Source: Crocinitomicaceae bacterium
Lineage (GTDB): Bacteria > Bacteroidota > Bacteroidia > Flavobacteriales_D > Crocinitomicaceae
DNA: 59,784 nucleotides
NCBI GenBank assembly: GCA_029252405.1
Contig: JAQXBM010000044.1
Coordinates: 1-59,784 of the forward strand
Reading direction: 5' to 3'
The notes below the pieces were generated by a model. That model had not been told where the DNA came from. It saw only the letters and a list, made by a program, of their open reading frames with translations, and did not search any database. How positions within the stretch are numbered: position 1 is the stretch's first letter; the number at the start of each line of letters is the position of its first letter. A program made the position numbers and the translations under genes. Positions 42,756 through 52,300 of the stretch are shown piece by piece.

Positions 42756-42791
42756 AAAGCCTGTGAACATTCCGTTTGCAGGCTTTTTTTT
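42756..42791 (+). terminator. Terminator of the beta-helix gene
   Basis: AAAGCCTG (42756-42763) pairs with CAGGCTTT (42779-42786), then a T run. Confidence 0.85.
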
Positions 42792-42850
42792 GATTCAATG
42801 GAGTAAGAGAAATTTGTATCTTGCTTGAAAATCAATCGTGCTACGTTTTT

Positions 42851-43879
42851 ATGAAGGTCCTTTGTTCTTTCTGTTTCATTCTTAGTTTTTTATTTGCAAA
42901 TGACGCTCAGGCGCAAGTCTTGGATCAAATGCAACACAACGGAATTACGCGGGAATTCTATTATTACACGCCAAGTACATGGAATGGAACGGATAACCTT
43001 CCACTGTTAATCGTATTGCACGGACTAACACAAACGGCGGGTGGAATTATGACCATCACCGATTTCAATCTCATTGCTGAGGCCAATAATTTTATCGTGG
43101 TTTACCCAGATGGAATCAACAATGCATGGAATGCCAATATGAATGTCTCCGTTTCTCAAGAAGATGATCTCGGATTTATTGAACAATTAGCGACTCACTT
43201 TCAAACGGACTTTTCTACAAATCCACTTCGTCAGTATTTGTGTGGATTTTCCAACGGCGGGTTCATGAGTCACAAAATTGCGTGCGAATCATCGATGTGT
43301 TTTGCTGGAATCGCTACTGTTTCTGGAGGAATGAGCGACACTGTTTATCAGAATTGCAATCCGAGTCATGCTCCAAATATTCTGCACATTCACGGTACCT
43401 TGGACGCTGTTGTTCCCTACGGAGGATCGATTACAACAGGCGTTTCTGTAGACGATATGCTGGAGTTTTGGCAAAATCATTTGTCGTGCGACCTCGCGCC
43501 AAGCTTTAGCGCAATGCCTAATCCTGATTTGTTGGACCTTTCCTATCCTGAGCGATACACGTACACGAATTGCACTCAAGGACAACTGGAACACATTAAA
43601 GTGATTGGAGGTGGACATCAATGGCCAGGAATTTCAACTTTGGTCGGTGGCGTTGGAACCATCAACATGGATTTTTATTCTCCGCAAGAGATTTGGGATT
43701 TCTTGGATGGACGCGAATGTCCCGATACCGTTAATGTCACTGAATTAGAAAATGATGCCAATAAAACGGTCGCCAAAATCTATGATTTACTCGGAAGAGA
43801 GACAACATTCAAACCAAATACGCCCCTGCTCTATCAGTATTCCGATGGCAGTGTTGAGAAAAAAATGATGTTGGATTAA
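42851..43879 (+). CDS. Secreted PHB-depolymerase/feruloyl-esterase-like hydrolase
   Basis: A 342-aa alpha/beta hydrolase of the LpqC/poly(3-hydroxybutyrate) depolymerase family, starting at ATG 42851 with signal peptide MKVLCSFCFILSFLFANDAQAQ. The oxyanion region is LIVLHGLTQTAGG, the nucleophile S134 lies in CGFSNGGFMS, D185 in HGTLDAVVPY and H256 in GGGHQWPG. It cleaves ester bonds outside the cell; the substrate could be a polyester or feruloyl polysaccharide. The last 40 residues (KTVAKIYDLLGRET, LLYQYSDGSVEKKMML) form a separate module that I remember at the ends of other exported Flavobacteriales proteins and may be a sorting signal. Confidence 0.85.
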   Translation: MKVLCSFCFILSFLFANDAQAQVLDQMQHNGITREFYYYTPSTWNGTDNLPLLIVLHGLTQTAGGIMTITDFNLIAEANNFIVVYPDGINNAWNANMNVSVSQEDDLGFIEQLATHFQTDFSTNPLRQYLCGFSNGGFMSHKIACESSMCFAGIATVSGGMSDTVYQNCNPSHAPNILHIHGTLDAVVPYGGSITTGVSVDDMLEFWQNHLSCDLAPSFSAMPNPDLLDLSYPERYTYTNCTQGQLEHIKVIGGGHQWPGISTLVGGVGTINMDFYSPQEIWDFLDGRECPDTVNVTELENDANKTVAKIYDLLGRETTFKPNTPLLYQYSDGSVEKKMMLD

Positions 43880-43885
43880 CGCCTG

Positions 43886-45448
43886 TCACGAACTACACGA
43901 CAGCATCGAGCAACCTACTTTGTTGAGTGCCCAATCTGGGCGTTTTGCGAACCACTTCTCCATTTCTGGTTGATCATCATATGGGCGAAGCAACAATTGA
44001 TACAATTCATCAACCAAACTGTAATCCTCCTTTTCGGCAGCCTCAATCGCCAATTGCGCCATGTAATTTCTCAAGACGTATTTTGGATTGATGGAATGCA
44101 TTGCCTCCACCCGATCTACATTGCTTCTGTTCTCACCTTGCAATCGAACGGCGTAATCGCTTAGCCACGACATCCAGGAATCAACAAAGCTATTGAATGC
44201 TTCATCTTCCAGATAACTAGCATCACGAACATCATCTATAAAAGAATTCGGATTTTCGAATTGACCCAAGTTTCGGAAGAAAATCGTCATGTCAATGGAT
44301 GAATTTTCCAGCAATTCTTTGAGTTCATCGATGAGTTGCCCATCGATATTGGTTCTCTTTTCGAGTCCAATTTTCGACAACATCATTTCCAGGTATTCTG
44401 AAGTGTATGCTTCTTTGAATCCGTGCAAAATCTTCTCAAGCGGTTCCGCTTCATCGATTAAAGGATAGAGGGCGTTTGCCAGTTGAGTCAAATTCCAAAG
44501 TGCCACCGAAGGTTGATTTCCATATCTGTATCGGCGATGTTGCGCATCCGTCGTATTGGGCGTCCAAGTTGGATCGAAATTCTCCAACCAGCCGTATGGT
44601 CCATAATCAATCGTGAGGCCAAGAATGGACATGTTATCCGTGTTCATTACTCCATGCACAAATCCAACGCGCTGCCAATGAATGATCATTGTTTTCGTTC
44701 GGTCGACGAGCTCTTCAAAGAACTTCAAGTAGGTTTCTTTTGATGGCTCACCGAGATGCGTGTAAAGTTCTCTGATCGCATGATCTGTCAACTTCGTTAA
44801 GTTGTCAATGTCTCGTCTAGATGAAAAAATTTCAAAGCTACCGAATCGAACAAAGCTTGGCGAAACACGACAAACGATTGCTCCAGGTTCATCTTTGACA
44901 TCTCCGCTGTACATAATGTCCCTTGGAACTTGATCTCCTGATGTCACCAAAGACAGCGCTCGAGTGGTTGGAACGCCCAAATGATGCATTGCTTCGCTGC
45001 ACAAATACTCGCGAATGGAAGATCGTAAAACCGCCAATCCATCTGATCCACGTGAATAAGGCGTCGGCCCTGCTCCTTTCAGTTGAAATTTCCAGTTCGA
45101 AGAATTGATGTTCAATTCTGCAACATTCGTCGCTCTGCCATCTCCTAATTGTCCGGCCCAATTTCCAAACTGATGACCTCCATAACACATCGCATATTGC
45201 GCAGCTGAAGGATAAGGAATGGCTCCACTCACGACTTTCAAAAACTGCTCTTCATCGCCAATTTGCACGTTCAACTCCTTCAAAAATGCCGAAGAAAGGT
45301 GCACGAGCTTCGGATTGGAAGGAACCTTCGTTTTCACAAAGGAATAGCAAGCTTCCAATACTTGTCTTGACGTATTCAAAGAAAGATGATCTGCGGGAAG
45401 ACTGTTCGCAAAGCGTTGATCCAATTCGAGTTCAAGGAAATTCACCAT
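43886..45448 (-). CDS. selO: SelO family protein adenylyltransferase (YdiU/UPF0061)
   Basis: A 520-aa pseudokinase-fold AMPylase, normal length. Conserved blocks are MCYGGHQFGNWAGQLGDGRA, WKFQLKGAGPTPYSRGSDGLAVLRSSIREYLCSEAMHHLG, and VGFVHGVMNTDNMSILGLTIDYGPYGWLE (metal binding), plus the C-terminal CSMLSCSS, where Cys replaces the selenocysteine of some homologues. It transfers AMP from ATP to proteins, linked in other organisms to redox stress. It converges with the esterase gene, with only 6 bases between the stops. Confidence 0.96.
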   Translation of the reverse strand: MVNFLELELDQRFANSLPADHLSLNTSRQVLEACYSFVKTKVPSNPKLVHLSSAFLKELNVQIGDEEQFLKVVSGAIPYPSAAQYAMCYGGHQFGNWAGQLGDGRATNVAELNINSSNWKFQLKGAGPTPYSRGSDGLAVLRSSIREYLCSEAMHHLGVPTTRALSLVTSGDQVPRDIMYSGDVKDEPGAIVCRVSPSFVRFGSFEIFSSRRDIDNLTKLTDHAIRELYTHLGEPSKETYLKFFEELVDRTKTMIIHWQRVGFVHGVMNTDNMSILGLTIDYGPYGWLENFDPTWTPNTTDAQHRRYRYGNQPSVALWNLTQLANALYPLIDEAEPLEKILHGFKEAYTSEYLEMMLSKIGLEKRTNIDGQLIDELKELLENSSIDMTIFFRNLGQFENPNSFIDDVRDASYLEDEAFNSFVDSWMSWLSDYAVRLQGENRSNVDRVEAMHSINPKYVLRNYMAQLAIEAAEKEDYSLVDELYQLLLRPYDDQPEMEKWFAKRPDWALNKVGCSMLSCSS

Positions 45449-45540
45449 TGTCTTGTCGTGTGTTGAGTTACGAAGTTAGCAGAAATGTATGGATTGATTA
45501 GTAACTGACGAAACATAGATGCACACCATCAGTGAAAAAG

Positions 45541-45583
45541 AAAAACCCTGACGATGCGTTAATAGACGCATGTCAGGGTTTTC
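45541..45583 (-). terminator. Terminator of the Omp28-like T9SS gene
   Basis: AAAACCCTGAC pairs with GTCAGGGTTTT, with an inner ATGCGT/ACGCAT stem. It resembles the terminator at 28441-28483 in its CCCTGAC/GTCAGGG arms. Confidence 0.85.
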
Positions 45584-45603
45584 TGAAATTTAATTAGTGG
45601 ATG

Positions 45604-47640
45604 TTATTTAACAACCAACTTTTCAGTGAGAGAGTGGTTGTCAGTTAAGATTGTTACGTAGTAAACTCCTGTTGATAAATCACCAACTGATGCTTGGATC
45701 GTTTGAGATCCTTCTGCGTAAGTTCCTGAAGCAATTTTACTCACTTGTTGTCCTGCAGTGTTGTAAATCACGATATCTGCATCCGTTGCCTGGCGCAAGT
45801 CCAACTCAATTGTGAATTGATCTTCTACTGGGTTTGGCGCAATTGTCAATGATCCAATCAAGCTTTGCTCATCCAAAGATGCTTCGCTCAATTTCTTCTC
45901 ATCTGCATTCAAAATTTCTCGTTCTCCGATAACTCCTGGGTTCGTGTAAGACACAAATCCAATTACTGAGATTTCATTCTCGTCGTAAGTTGCTGGAATC
46001 ACGTATGTGAATGTTTCAGAGTAAGTTGATCCCGGTGCCGCTGGAGAAGGAATTATTCCTGCATTTCCAAATACACCTGGCTCATTGGCACGCAATACGT
46101 GACCATGGTTAAATCCTACAATTGGGTCTCCTGCTCCCTCGTAAGGGTGACCAGCAGTTGTGTTCAAGTAATTTACTTGATCATATCCTGTTCCTGATCC
46201 AGTTACATTATCCTCAGTAACCATCATTACGAAACGCATATCTCCCGCAGCGTAATCAACGAAATCCGCTGTAACCGTTGCTGTAATTGTTCGTGTTGCT
46301 GCATCATACGTATGATCTACTGATACTTCAACTGGTGTGTAACGTGTCAACTGAGCATTCACGTTAGCTGCCCATTGACCTCTTGAGTGTGGCTCATCTG
46401 GCTCACCAGGGAATACTTTACGATCTATCTGTCCATTCGGGTAAGCAGACACTCCAAATTCTGAACGAATTCCTTCGTTGTATTCCATTGCATCACCATC
46501 GTGAACTGAAATTCCGATTACTTTTCCTGGGTTTGCTGCAATCAAATCTTCCATGATTACTGCTCCGTCTGGACACCATCCACACCAAGATCCAGTAAAT
46601 TCTTCAAGAACTGTTTTCACTACTGTAGCTCCAGTTCCGTTATTTGAGAAGATGTCTACGCAAATTTCATCGTTACATGTGCGCTCATCAGCATTTCCAT
46701 TGATATTATCGATCCAAACACAAACAGTGTGCTGCTCACCTCCATTGGCAATTGTCAATGGTGTTCCGTGAGAGTACGTTCCTGTTCCGCCTAATCCTGT
46801 AATGTTCACACCCGTCACTGATTCAGTAACCGCTGCTCCACCATCAACTGTATAGTTCAAATCGTAAGAAGTAATTGTTTGAGAACCGTAGTTCGCGAAT
46901 GATCCTGAAACCGTGTTGGCTCCAATACCTACGAAGCTTCCGAAATCCGAAGAAGTTACTGCTGCGTCATATGAAATGGCATCTGAGTAGAAAGAATAAA
47001 CGATATCATCTGCTCCACCAGCAGTTAAAGCTGGATAATCGTAAGATGGACCTTCAACCATTACTCCGTTTGATCCTGTTGCGTCTTCACAACCAATCGT
47101 TGCAGACATTCCAGTTGCGTTTCCGTAATTTAAGATTACGTCAAAGTCTCCACACTCGTGCAAACGAATTGCACAATACATGAATCCTGAACCACTCGCT
47201 GGAGTAGCCGAAAACCATTGAATTACGTGTGTTCTGTTTGGGGCTGATCCGTAGTTGAATGATCGAACCTCATCTGTTGATCCTGATCCCGATACGATCC
47301 CGATATCATCCCAAAAAGCATAGATAGCGTTGTTCGGACCACCTGCATCTGGAATAGTTGTGTTCGCTGGTTCACTAACCGAAGCGCCCGTGTCGAATGT
47401 AATGTATCCGTTATCACTCGCCTTGTAAGATGTTACGGGCGAACCAAAATAGTTCCAAGCGAATGGAATCGTTTGAGCACTGGATAAAATGTCTTGAGCG
47501 GGAATTGAAAGAATTGCCGTCCCAGCGTTGTTGTAAGCATATGGATCAGCCGTACCTGTACTGGTTCCATAGTCGTAGCTCTGCGCGCTGCCGTAAAGAG
47601 CAAGACCTGAGCACATTAACAAGGTAAGTGTTTTTTTCAT
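45604..47640 (-). CDS. Omp28-like thioredoxin-fold protein with T9SS type A sorting domain
   Basis: A 678-aa secreted protein. Signal peptide (MKKTLTLLMCSGLALYGSAQ), then a beta domain (50-340) with DNGYITFDTG and FWDDIGI motifs typical of adhesin-like modules. Next comes an Omp28-family region starting VLEEFTGSWCGWCPDGAVIMEDLIAANPGKVIGISVHDGDAM, which carries a CGWC redox-like motif around residue 353. The C-terminus is a type A CTD (IAPNPVEDQFTIELDL, YNTAGQQVSKIASGTY, STGVYYVTILTDNHSLTEKLVVK). It should be exported by the T9SS and kept at the surface. Whether CGWC is redox active is unknown. It is monocistronic. Confidence 0.9.
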   Translation of the reverse strand: MKKTLTLLMCSGLALYGSAQSYDYGTSTGTADPYAYNNAGTAILSIPAQDILSSAQTIPFAWNYFGSPVTSYKASDNGYITFDTGASVSEPANTTIPDAGGPNNAIYAFWDDIGIVSGSGSTDEVRSFNYGSAPNRTHVIQWFSATPASGSGFMYCAIRLHECGDFDVILNYGNATGMSATIGCEDATGSNGVMVEGPSYDYPALTAGGADDIVYSFYSDAISYDAAVTSSDFGSFVGIGANTVSGSFANYGSQTITSYDLNYTVDGGAAVTESVTGVNITGLGGTGTYSHGTPLTIANGGEQHTVCVWIDNINGNADERTCNDEICVDIFSNNGTGATVVKTVLEEFTGSWCGWCPDGAVIMEDLIAANPGKVIGISVHDGDAMEYNEGIRSEFGVSAYPNGQIDRKVFPGEPDEPHSRGQWAANVNAQLTRYTPVEVSVDHTYDAATRTITATVTADFVDYAAGDMRFVMMVTEDNVTGSGTGYDQVNYLNTTAGHPYEGAGDPIVGFNHGHVLRANEPGVFGNAGIIPSPAAPGSTYSETFTYVIPATYDENEISVIGFVSYTNPGVIGEREILNADEKKLSEASLDEQSLIGSLTIAPNPVEDQFTIELDLRQATDADIVIYNTAGQQVSKIASGTYAEGSQTIQASVGDLSTGVYYVTILTDNHSLTEKLVVK

Positions 47641-47899
47641 AGTGATGAATTTTCGTATTTGGTAGTTAACTGTTTAACAATAGTTTACAAGGTAAGCATA
47701 CTCTGCCGAACCCAAAAACCAAAAGTGATTATTTTAACAAATTGTTGGATAGCTACAAATTGAAATAATCAACGATAATCGAGAGAAATGTACTATATCT
47801 GAACAAAACGTCAATTTTCCTGCTAAAGAAAAGGGTATTTCGCCGAAAGTAGATCGAAGGTTTTCGTTATTTTGACGCACGTTAAATGCAATCGTACTC

Positions 47900-48379
47900 A
47901 TGAACAAACAATCTACAGAGAAACTACTGAAACAAGTACAGGAATTGGAATCTAGCATTTCACACTTTGATTCCAAACAAGAATCGGTTTCGAAAGTTCC
48001 GATAGCATGGCATCTTGAGCACATTATGCTGGTAATTAATGGCGTTATCGGTACAATGGTTCTTTCTGATCCAAAGGATTTCAATCCTAAATTCAACGCT
48101 AAGAAGAAGCTGTTCTTCGCCATAGGAAAGTTCCCAAAAGGTCGAGCTCGTGCGCCAAAATCTGTTACACCGAAAACAGAAATTACCGAAGAACGTTTAC
48201 GAGATCACATATCGAAAACCAAGCATCAAACTGCAAAATTATCTTCGCTCCCAGAAAAGGCGTTTTTTAAACATGCTATTTTTGGCGAACTCCACCTCAA
48301 CGATTCCATTCGATTCTTGGAAATGCATAACGAACATCATCTAAAAATTGTTCGTTCGATAAAGCAAGCTGATAAATAA
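47900..48379 (+). CDS. DinB-like / DUF1569-type protein
   Basis: A 159-aa cytoplasmic helical protein. Four-helix bundle signs of the DinB/YfiT superfamily: WHLEHIMLVINGV (first His pair), then FFKHAIFGELHLNDSIRFLEMHNEHHLKIV with further His that may complete a metal site (H-x3-H-H). DUF1569 members show HPxFG and HxxHH in the same places. Some relatives are thiol transferases; the activity here is unknown. It converges with PorP/SprF, with a gap of 7 bases. Confidence 0.75.
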   Translation: MNKQSTEKLLKQVQELESSISHFDSKQESVSKVPIAWHLEHIMLVINGVIGTMVLSDPKDFNPKFNAKKKLFFAIGKFPKGRARAPKSVTPKTEITEERLRDHISKTKHQTAKLSSLPEKAFFKHAIFGELHLNDSIRFLEMHNEHHLKIVRSIKQADK

Positions 48380-48386
48380 TCCCTCG

Positions 48387-49316
48387 CTAAAAACGTGGAG
48401 AGCTAATCTTGAGCGGTGACAAGGCACTTTTCAAATCCACGAGCAGCATTACTTCATGACTTCCCGTCGAGAAATCACTCAATCGATTCAAGGCATAATC
48501 ATACGAATAGGACAACTTGAACATGTCTGTTATTCTATATTGAACTACAGCAGCCAGATCACCATTTGTTCTTCCTGATAAGCCAATCCCAAACTTCTCT
48601 TTGAATTCTACCAAGGCATTGAAATCAAATTGAACAGGAGCTCCAGCAGCATATTTCATCAAGGTTGAAGCATGAAGATCAGTCGTTTCATTGATTGTGA
48701 ATCGGTATCCTCCCTGAAGAAACAAATGGGTTTGAGAAAGATCTGCTCTATTCTCAGCCACATACTCGCTGGCATAAATGATGTCGTTTTGCAACAATTT
48801 TGGTGTCGCCAATCCCACGTAGAAACGATCTTTCTGATAATAGATTCCAAGTTTCACATTTGGCGCGAGAAGTGTTGGTGTGTTATCCGTAAAAAGTGGA
48901 TCATTGATTCCGTTCGTCTGCACGCTCGCATAATCACTTTGCATCAAAGAGAGAATTCCAGACACCCCAAAACTCAATCTAGATTCGTTGGTGAATCTCA
49001 AAGTATATGCATAGTTCACAGAAATATCCGTAACATCATTTACGCCCACTTGGTCATTGATAACGCTCAACCCAATGTTACTATTTCCCTTTCCGATTGG
49101 AGAATTGACATTGAGACCAGCTACGCGAGGCGCTCCATCAAACCCAACATATTGCGCTCGATAGAACAAGGCTCCGTTCAAATTTGTCTTCGCTCCAGCC
49201 GCAGCAGGATTGATAAATGGTTGGTGAACCATGTATTGCGTCATGTGGAATTGATTCTGTGCCTTCGCTTGCGAAATCGGCAGTAGAATGAGTGCAATTA
49301 CTATTAACTTTTTCAT
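48387..49316 (-). CDS. PorP/SprF family outer-membrane protein
   Basis: A 309-aa beta-barrel protein with signal peptide MKKLIVIALILLPISQAKAQ. PorP/SprF hallmarks follow: QFHMTQYMVHQPFINPAAAGAKTNLNGALFYRAQYVGFDGAPR, then alternating strands, with IGLSVINDQVGVND and LGIYYQKDRFYVGLA. Family members attach or help export a partner adhesin through the T9SS (SprF with SprB in Flavobacterium). The gene lies 29 bases after a giant repeat protein with a type B CTD, exactly that partnership, and after a PorE-like lipoprotein. Confidence 0.95.
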   Translation of the reverse strand: MKKLIVIALILLPISQAKAQNQFHMTQYMVHQPFINPAAAGAKTNLNGALFYRAQYVGFDGAPRVAGLNVNSPIGKGNSNIGLSVINDQVGVNDVTDISVNYAYTLRFTNESRLSFGVSGILSLMQSDYASVQTNGINDPLFTDNTPTLLAPNVKLGIYYQKDRFYVGLATPKLLQNDIIYASEYVAENRADLSQTHLFLQGGYRFTINETTDLHASTLMKYAAGAPVQFDFNALVEFKEKFGIGLSGRTNGDLAAVVQYRITDMFKLSYSYDYALNRLSDFSTGSHEVMLLVDLKSALSPLKISSPRF

Positions 49317-49345
49317 AATATCTTTTTTTGTCGCTCGGCAACTAA

Positions 49346-52300
49346 TTAATCTCTTTTCAATTCAAGTGTTCCTGTCATTGGATCTACATCGTCGGCAAGA
49401 TCTAGCACATACAAATACGTTCCTGATGTCAATCTCTCTCCGATGATCAAACCATTTACATTTGACGTTCCGTCCCAGTCGTTGTTATATGGCGAAGCTT
49501 GGTATACAAGATTTCCCCAACGGTTGTAAACGCTGAGCGTGTTGTCAGGGAAGTTTTCCAATCCAAGGATGTTGAAAGTCTCATTTGTACCGTCATCATT
49601 TGGAGAGAATCCTCCAGATACTTGAACATCAATATCATTCTCAACGGTAAGCTCAACCGTAGCAGTATCGCAGTACACGGAGCAATTCGCATCGCAGATA
49701 GTGTACGTAAATGAATCTGGTCCTGTATATCCTGTATTCGAAGTGTAGGAAATAGTACCATCTCCATTTGCCACAGCCTGACCGTTTGTTGGGCCACTGA
49801 GCACCGAAACTACACCATTCAAGAAGGTGTCATTTGACCCCACATCGAGAACAGTGGTCACTCCAGTTATCACGTTGTACTGATCATCAATGGCTTGGAT
49901 TGTTCCCGGATCGATGATCGTAATCTGCACCGAATCCTCTGCTGAACATCCATTTGTTGCCGTTCCTGTTACGTTGTAGTAAGTCGTCACTGTTGGCGAA
50001 ACAGAAATCGTTGCGGATGTTTCTGATGTACTCCAAACGAAATCAGGAGCTCCTGTTGCCGTCAAGTTTGTTGAGAATCCAGGACACAATGTTTGATTTG
50101 GCCCTGCATCCACTATAGGTGCAGCGTTCACTGTCACTGCAAATGGAGAAAGTGCTCCTAAACTTGTACACCCGTTACTTCCAACCGCTTCAACATAATA
50201 CGTTGTGCTAGTCGTTGGTGCAACCATCAGTGGTGTTGTTCCGAGATTTGTTCCGTTCGTGGCAGCGTCGTATACATTGTATGTTGCTCCTGCTCCACTT
50301 CCACTTCCGATCAGTTCGAGTTGCTCACCTTCACAGATTTCGGTCACTCCAGATGTTGAAGTTACGTTTGGCGGTCCTGGTGATGCTTCAATGGTAATTG
50401 TCTCAGTTGAGAAAGCACCACAGGCTCCTGAGATGATGTAAGAAATATCGTATGTTCCTGAAGTACTCGTTGTGAAATCAATGATTCCAGTAGTTGGGTC
50501 AATTGACAAGCCTGCAGGAGTGGCAGCAAATACTCCACCTGTGTTTCCTGTAATGTTTGCCGTATCACTGACACTGGACTGACAATACGTTGGGCTCGCA
50601 AAACTGAAGCTTGCATCAGCATCTAAATCTACTTGAATCGTGACTTGATCTGTGCTTGCCGTACATGGCGCATTGGTTATTGTCCATTCGTACACATAAG
50701 TTCCTGGAGTTGTCATTCCCGTAACTGTGGATGTTGCACTTGTTGGTGCAGAGATACTACTCGTCGGACCACTTACTTGAGTCCAAATTCCTGTTCCAAC
50801 AGCTGGCGAGTTTCCTGCAAGCGTTATTGTTGCAGCTGCGACACAAATCGTTTGATTCGGTCCTGCTACGGAAGTCGTCGGATCTGCATCAACGTCGATC
50901 TGAACATCATCCGTTGCAGTACATCCGTTGGCGCCTGTTAAAGTTACCGTATAGGTCGTTGGGGAAGTTGGACTTGCCACAGGGTTTGCAATGTTTGGAT
51001 CAGATAAACCAGTTGCTGGTGACCACGAGAATGTTCCCGTTCCTGTCGCAGCTAAAGTCACCGATGACGATCCACATGGAATTGACTGATCTGTTCCAGC
51101 GCTCACCGTAGGTGCTGATTCATCGACTGTGACTGTTACCGCATCTGTGTCCGTACATCCATTCGCTCCAGTAACAGTTACCGTGTACGTTTGAGTGCTT
51201 GCAGGATCTGCTGTTGGATTGGCAATGTTCGCATTTGATAATCCCGTTGCAGGCGACCAACTATAAGATGCTCCCCCAGTTGCGTTCAATACTTGCGTTG
51301 GATTGGTACACGTTGTCGTTTGGTTTGATCCTGCATCTGCTGTTGGTGCTGTTTCATCGACCGTTACCGTCACGGCATCCGTATCTGTACATCCGTTTGC
51401 ACCCGTTACTGTTAAGGTATATGTTTGAGTACTGGCAGGATCGGCCGTTGGATTTGCAATGTTTGGATTAGACAATCCCGTTGATGGTGACCAACTATAG
51501 CTTCCGCCTCCACTTCCACTCAAGACTTGAGTTGGATTGGTACAGGTCGTTGTTTGATTTGATCCCGCGCCTGCTGTTGGTGCTGTTTCATCTACTGTAA
51601 CTGTTACTGCATCTGTGTCAGTACAACCGTTCAATCCCGTAACTGTAAGCGTATAGGTTTGTGTACTCGAAGGATTCGCTGTTGGATTCGCAATATTTGG
51701 ATTCGATAAACCAGTTGATGGCGACCAACTGTAGCTTCCACCTCCACTTCCACTCAAGGTTTGAGTTGGAGTTGTACATGTCGTTGTTGAATTAGCTCCT
51801 GCGTTTGCACTTGGCGGTGTTTCGTTCACCGTTACCGTCACAGCGTCTGTATCTGTACATCCGTTCAACCCTGTTACCGTTAAGGTATAGGTTTGTGTAC
51901 TCGAAGGATTGGCTGTCGGATTCGCAATGTTTGGATTCGATAATCCCGTTGACGGCGACCAACTGTAGCTTCCTCCTCCACTTCCGTTCAAGGTTTGAGT
52001 TGGAGTTGTACACGTCGTTGTTGAATTGGATCCCGCGTTTGCAGTTGGTGCTGTTTCGTTCACGGTAACTGTCACCGCATCTGTATCGGTACATCCGTTT
52101 GCCCCGGTGACGGTCAGCGTATAGGTTTGCGTACTGGATGGATTCGCTGTTGGATTCGCAATATTTGGATTGGACAAGCCCGTTGATGGTGACCAACTAT
52201 AGCTTCCGCCTCCACTTCCGCTCAATACTTGCGTTGGATTGGTACAGGTTGTCGTTTGGTTCGATCCTGCGTTTGCATTCGGAGGAGTTTCATCTACAGT

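Noticed and set aside
47734-48123. Minus-strand 129-codon frame opposite the DinB-like gene
   Set aside because: No family resemblance; the plus-strand DinB-like frame is supported by conserved His motifs.
48672-49286. 204-codon plus-strand frame opposite PorP/SprF
   Set aside because: Antisense shadow of a recognised gene; no start signals and biased composition.
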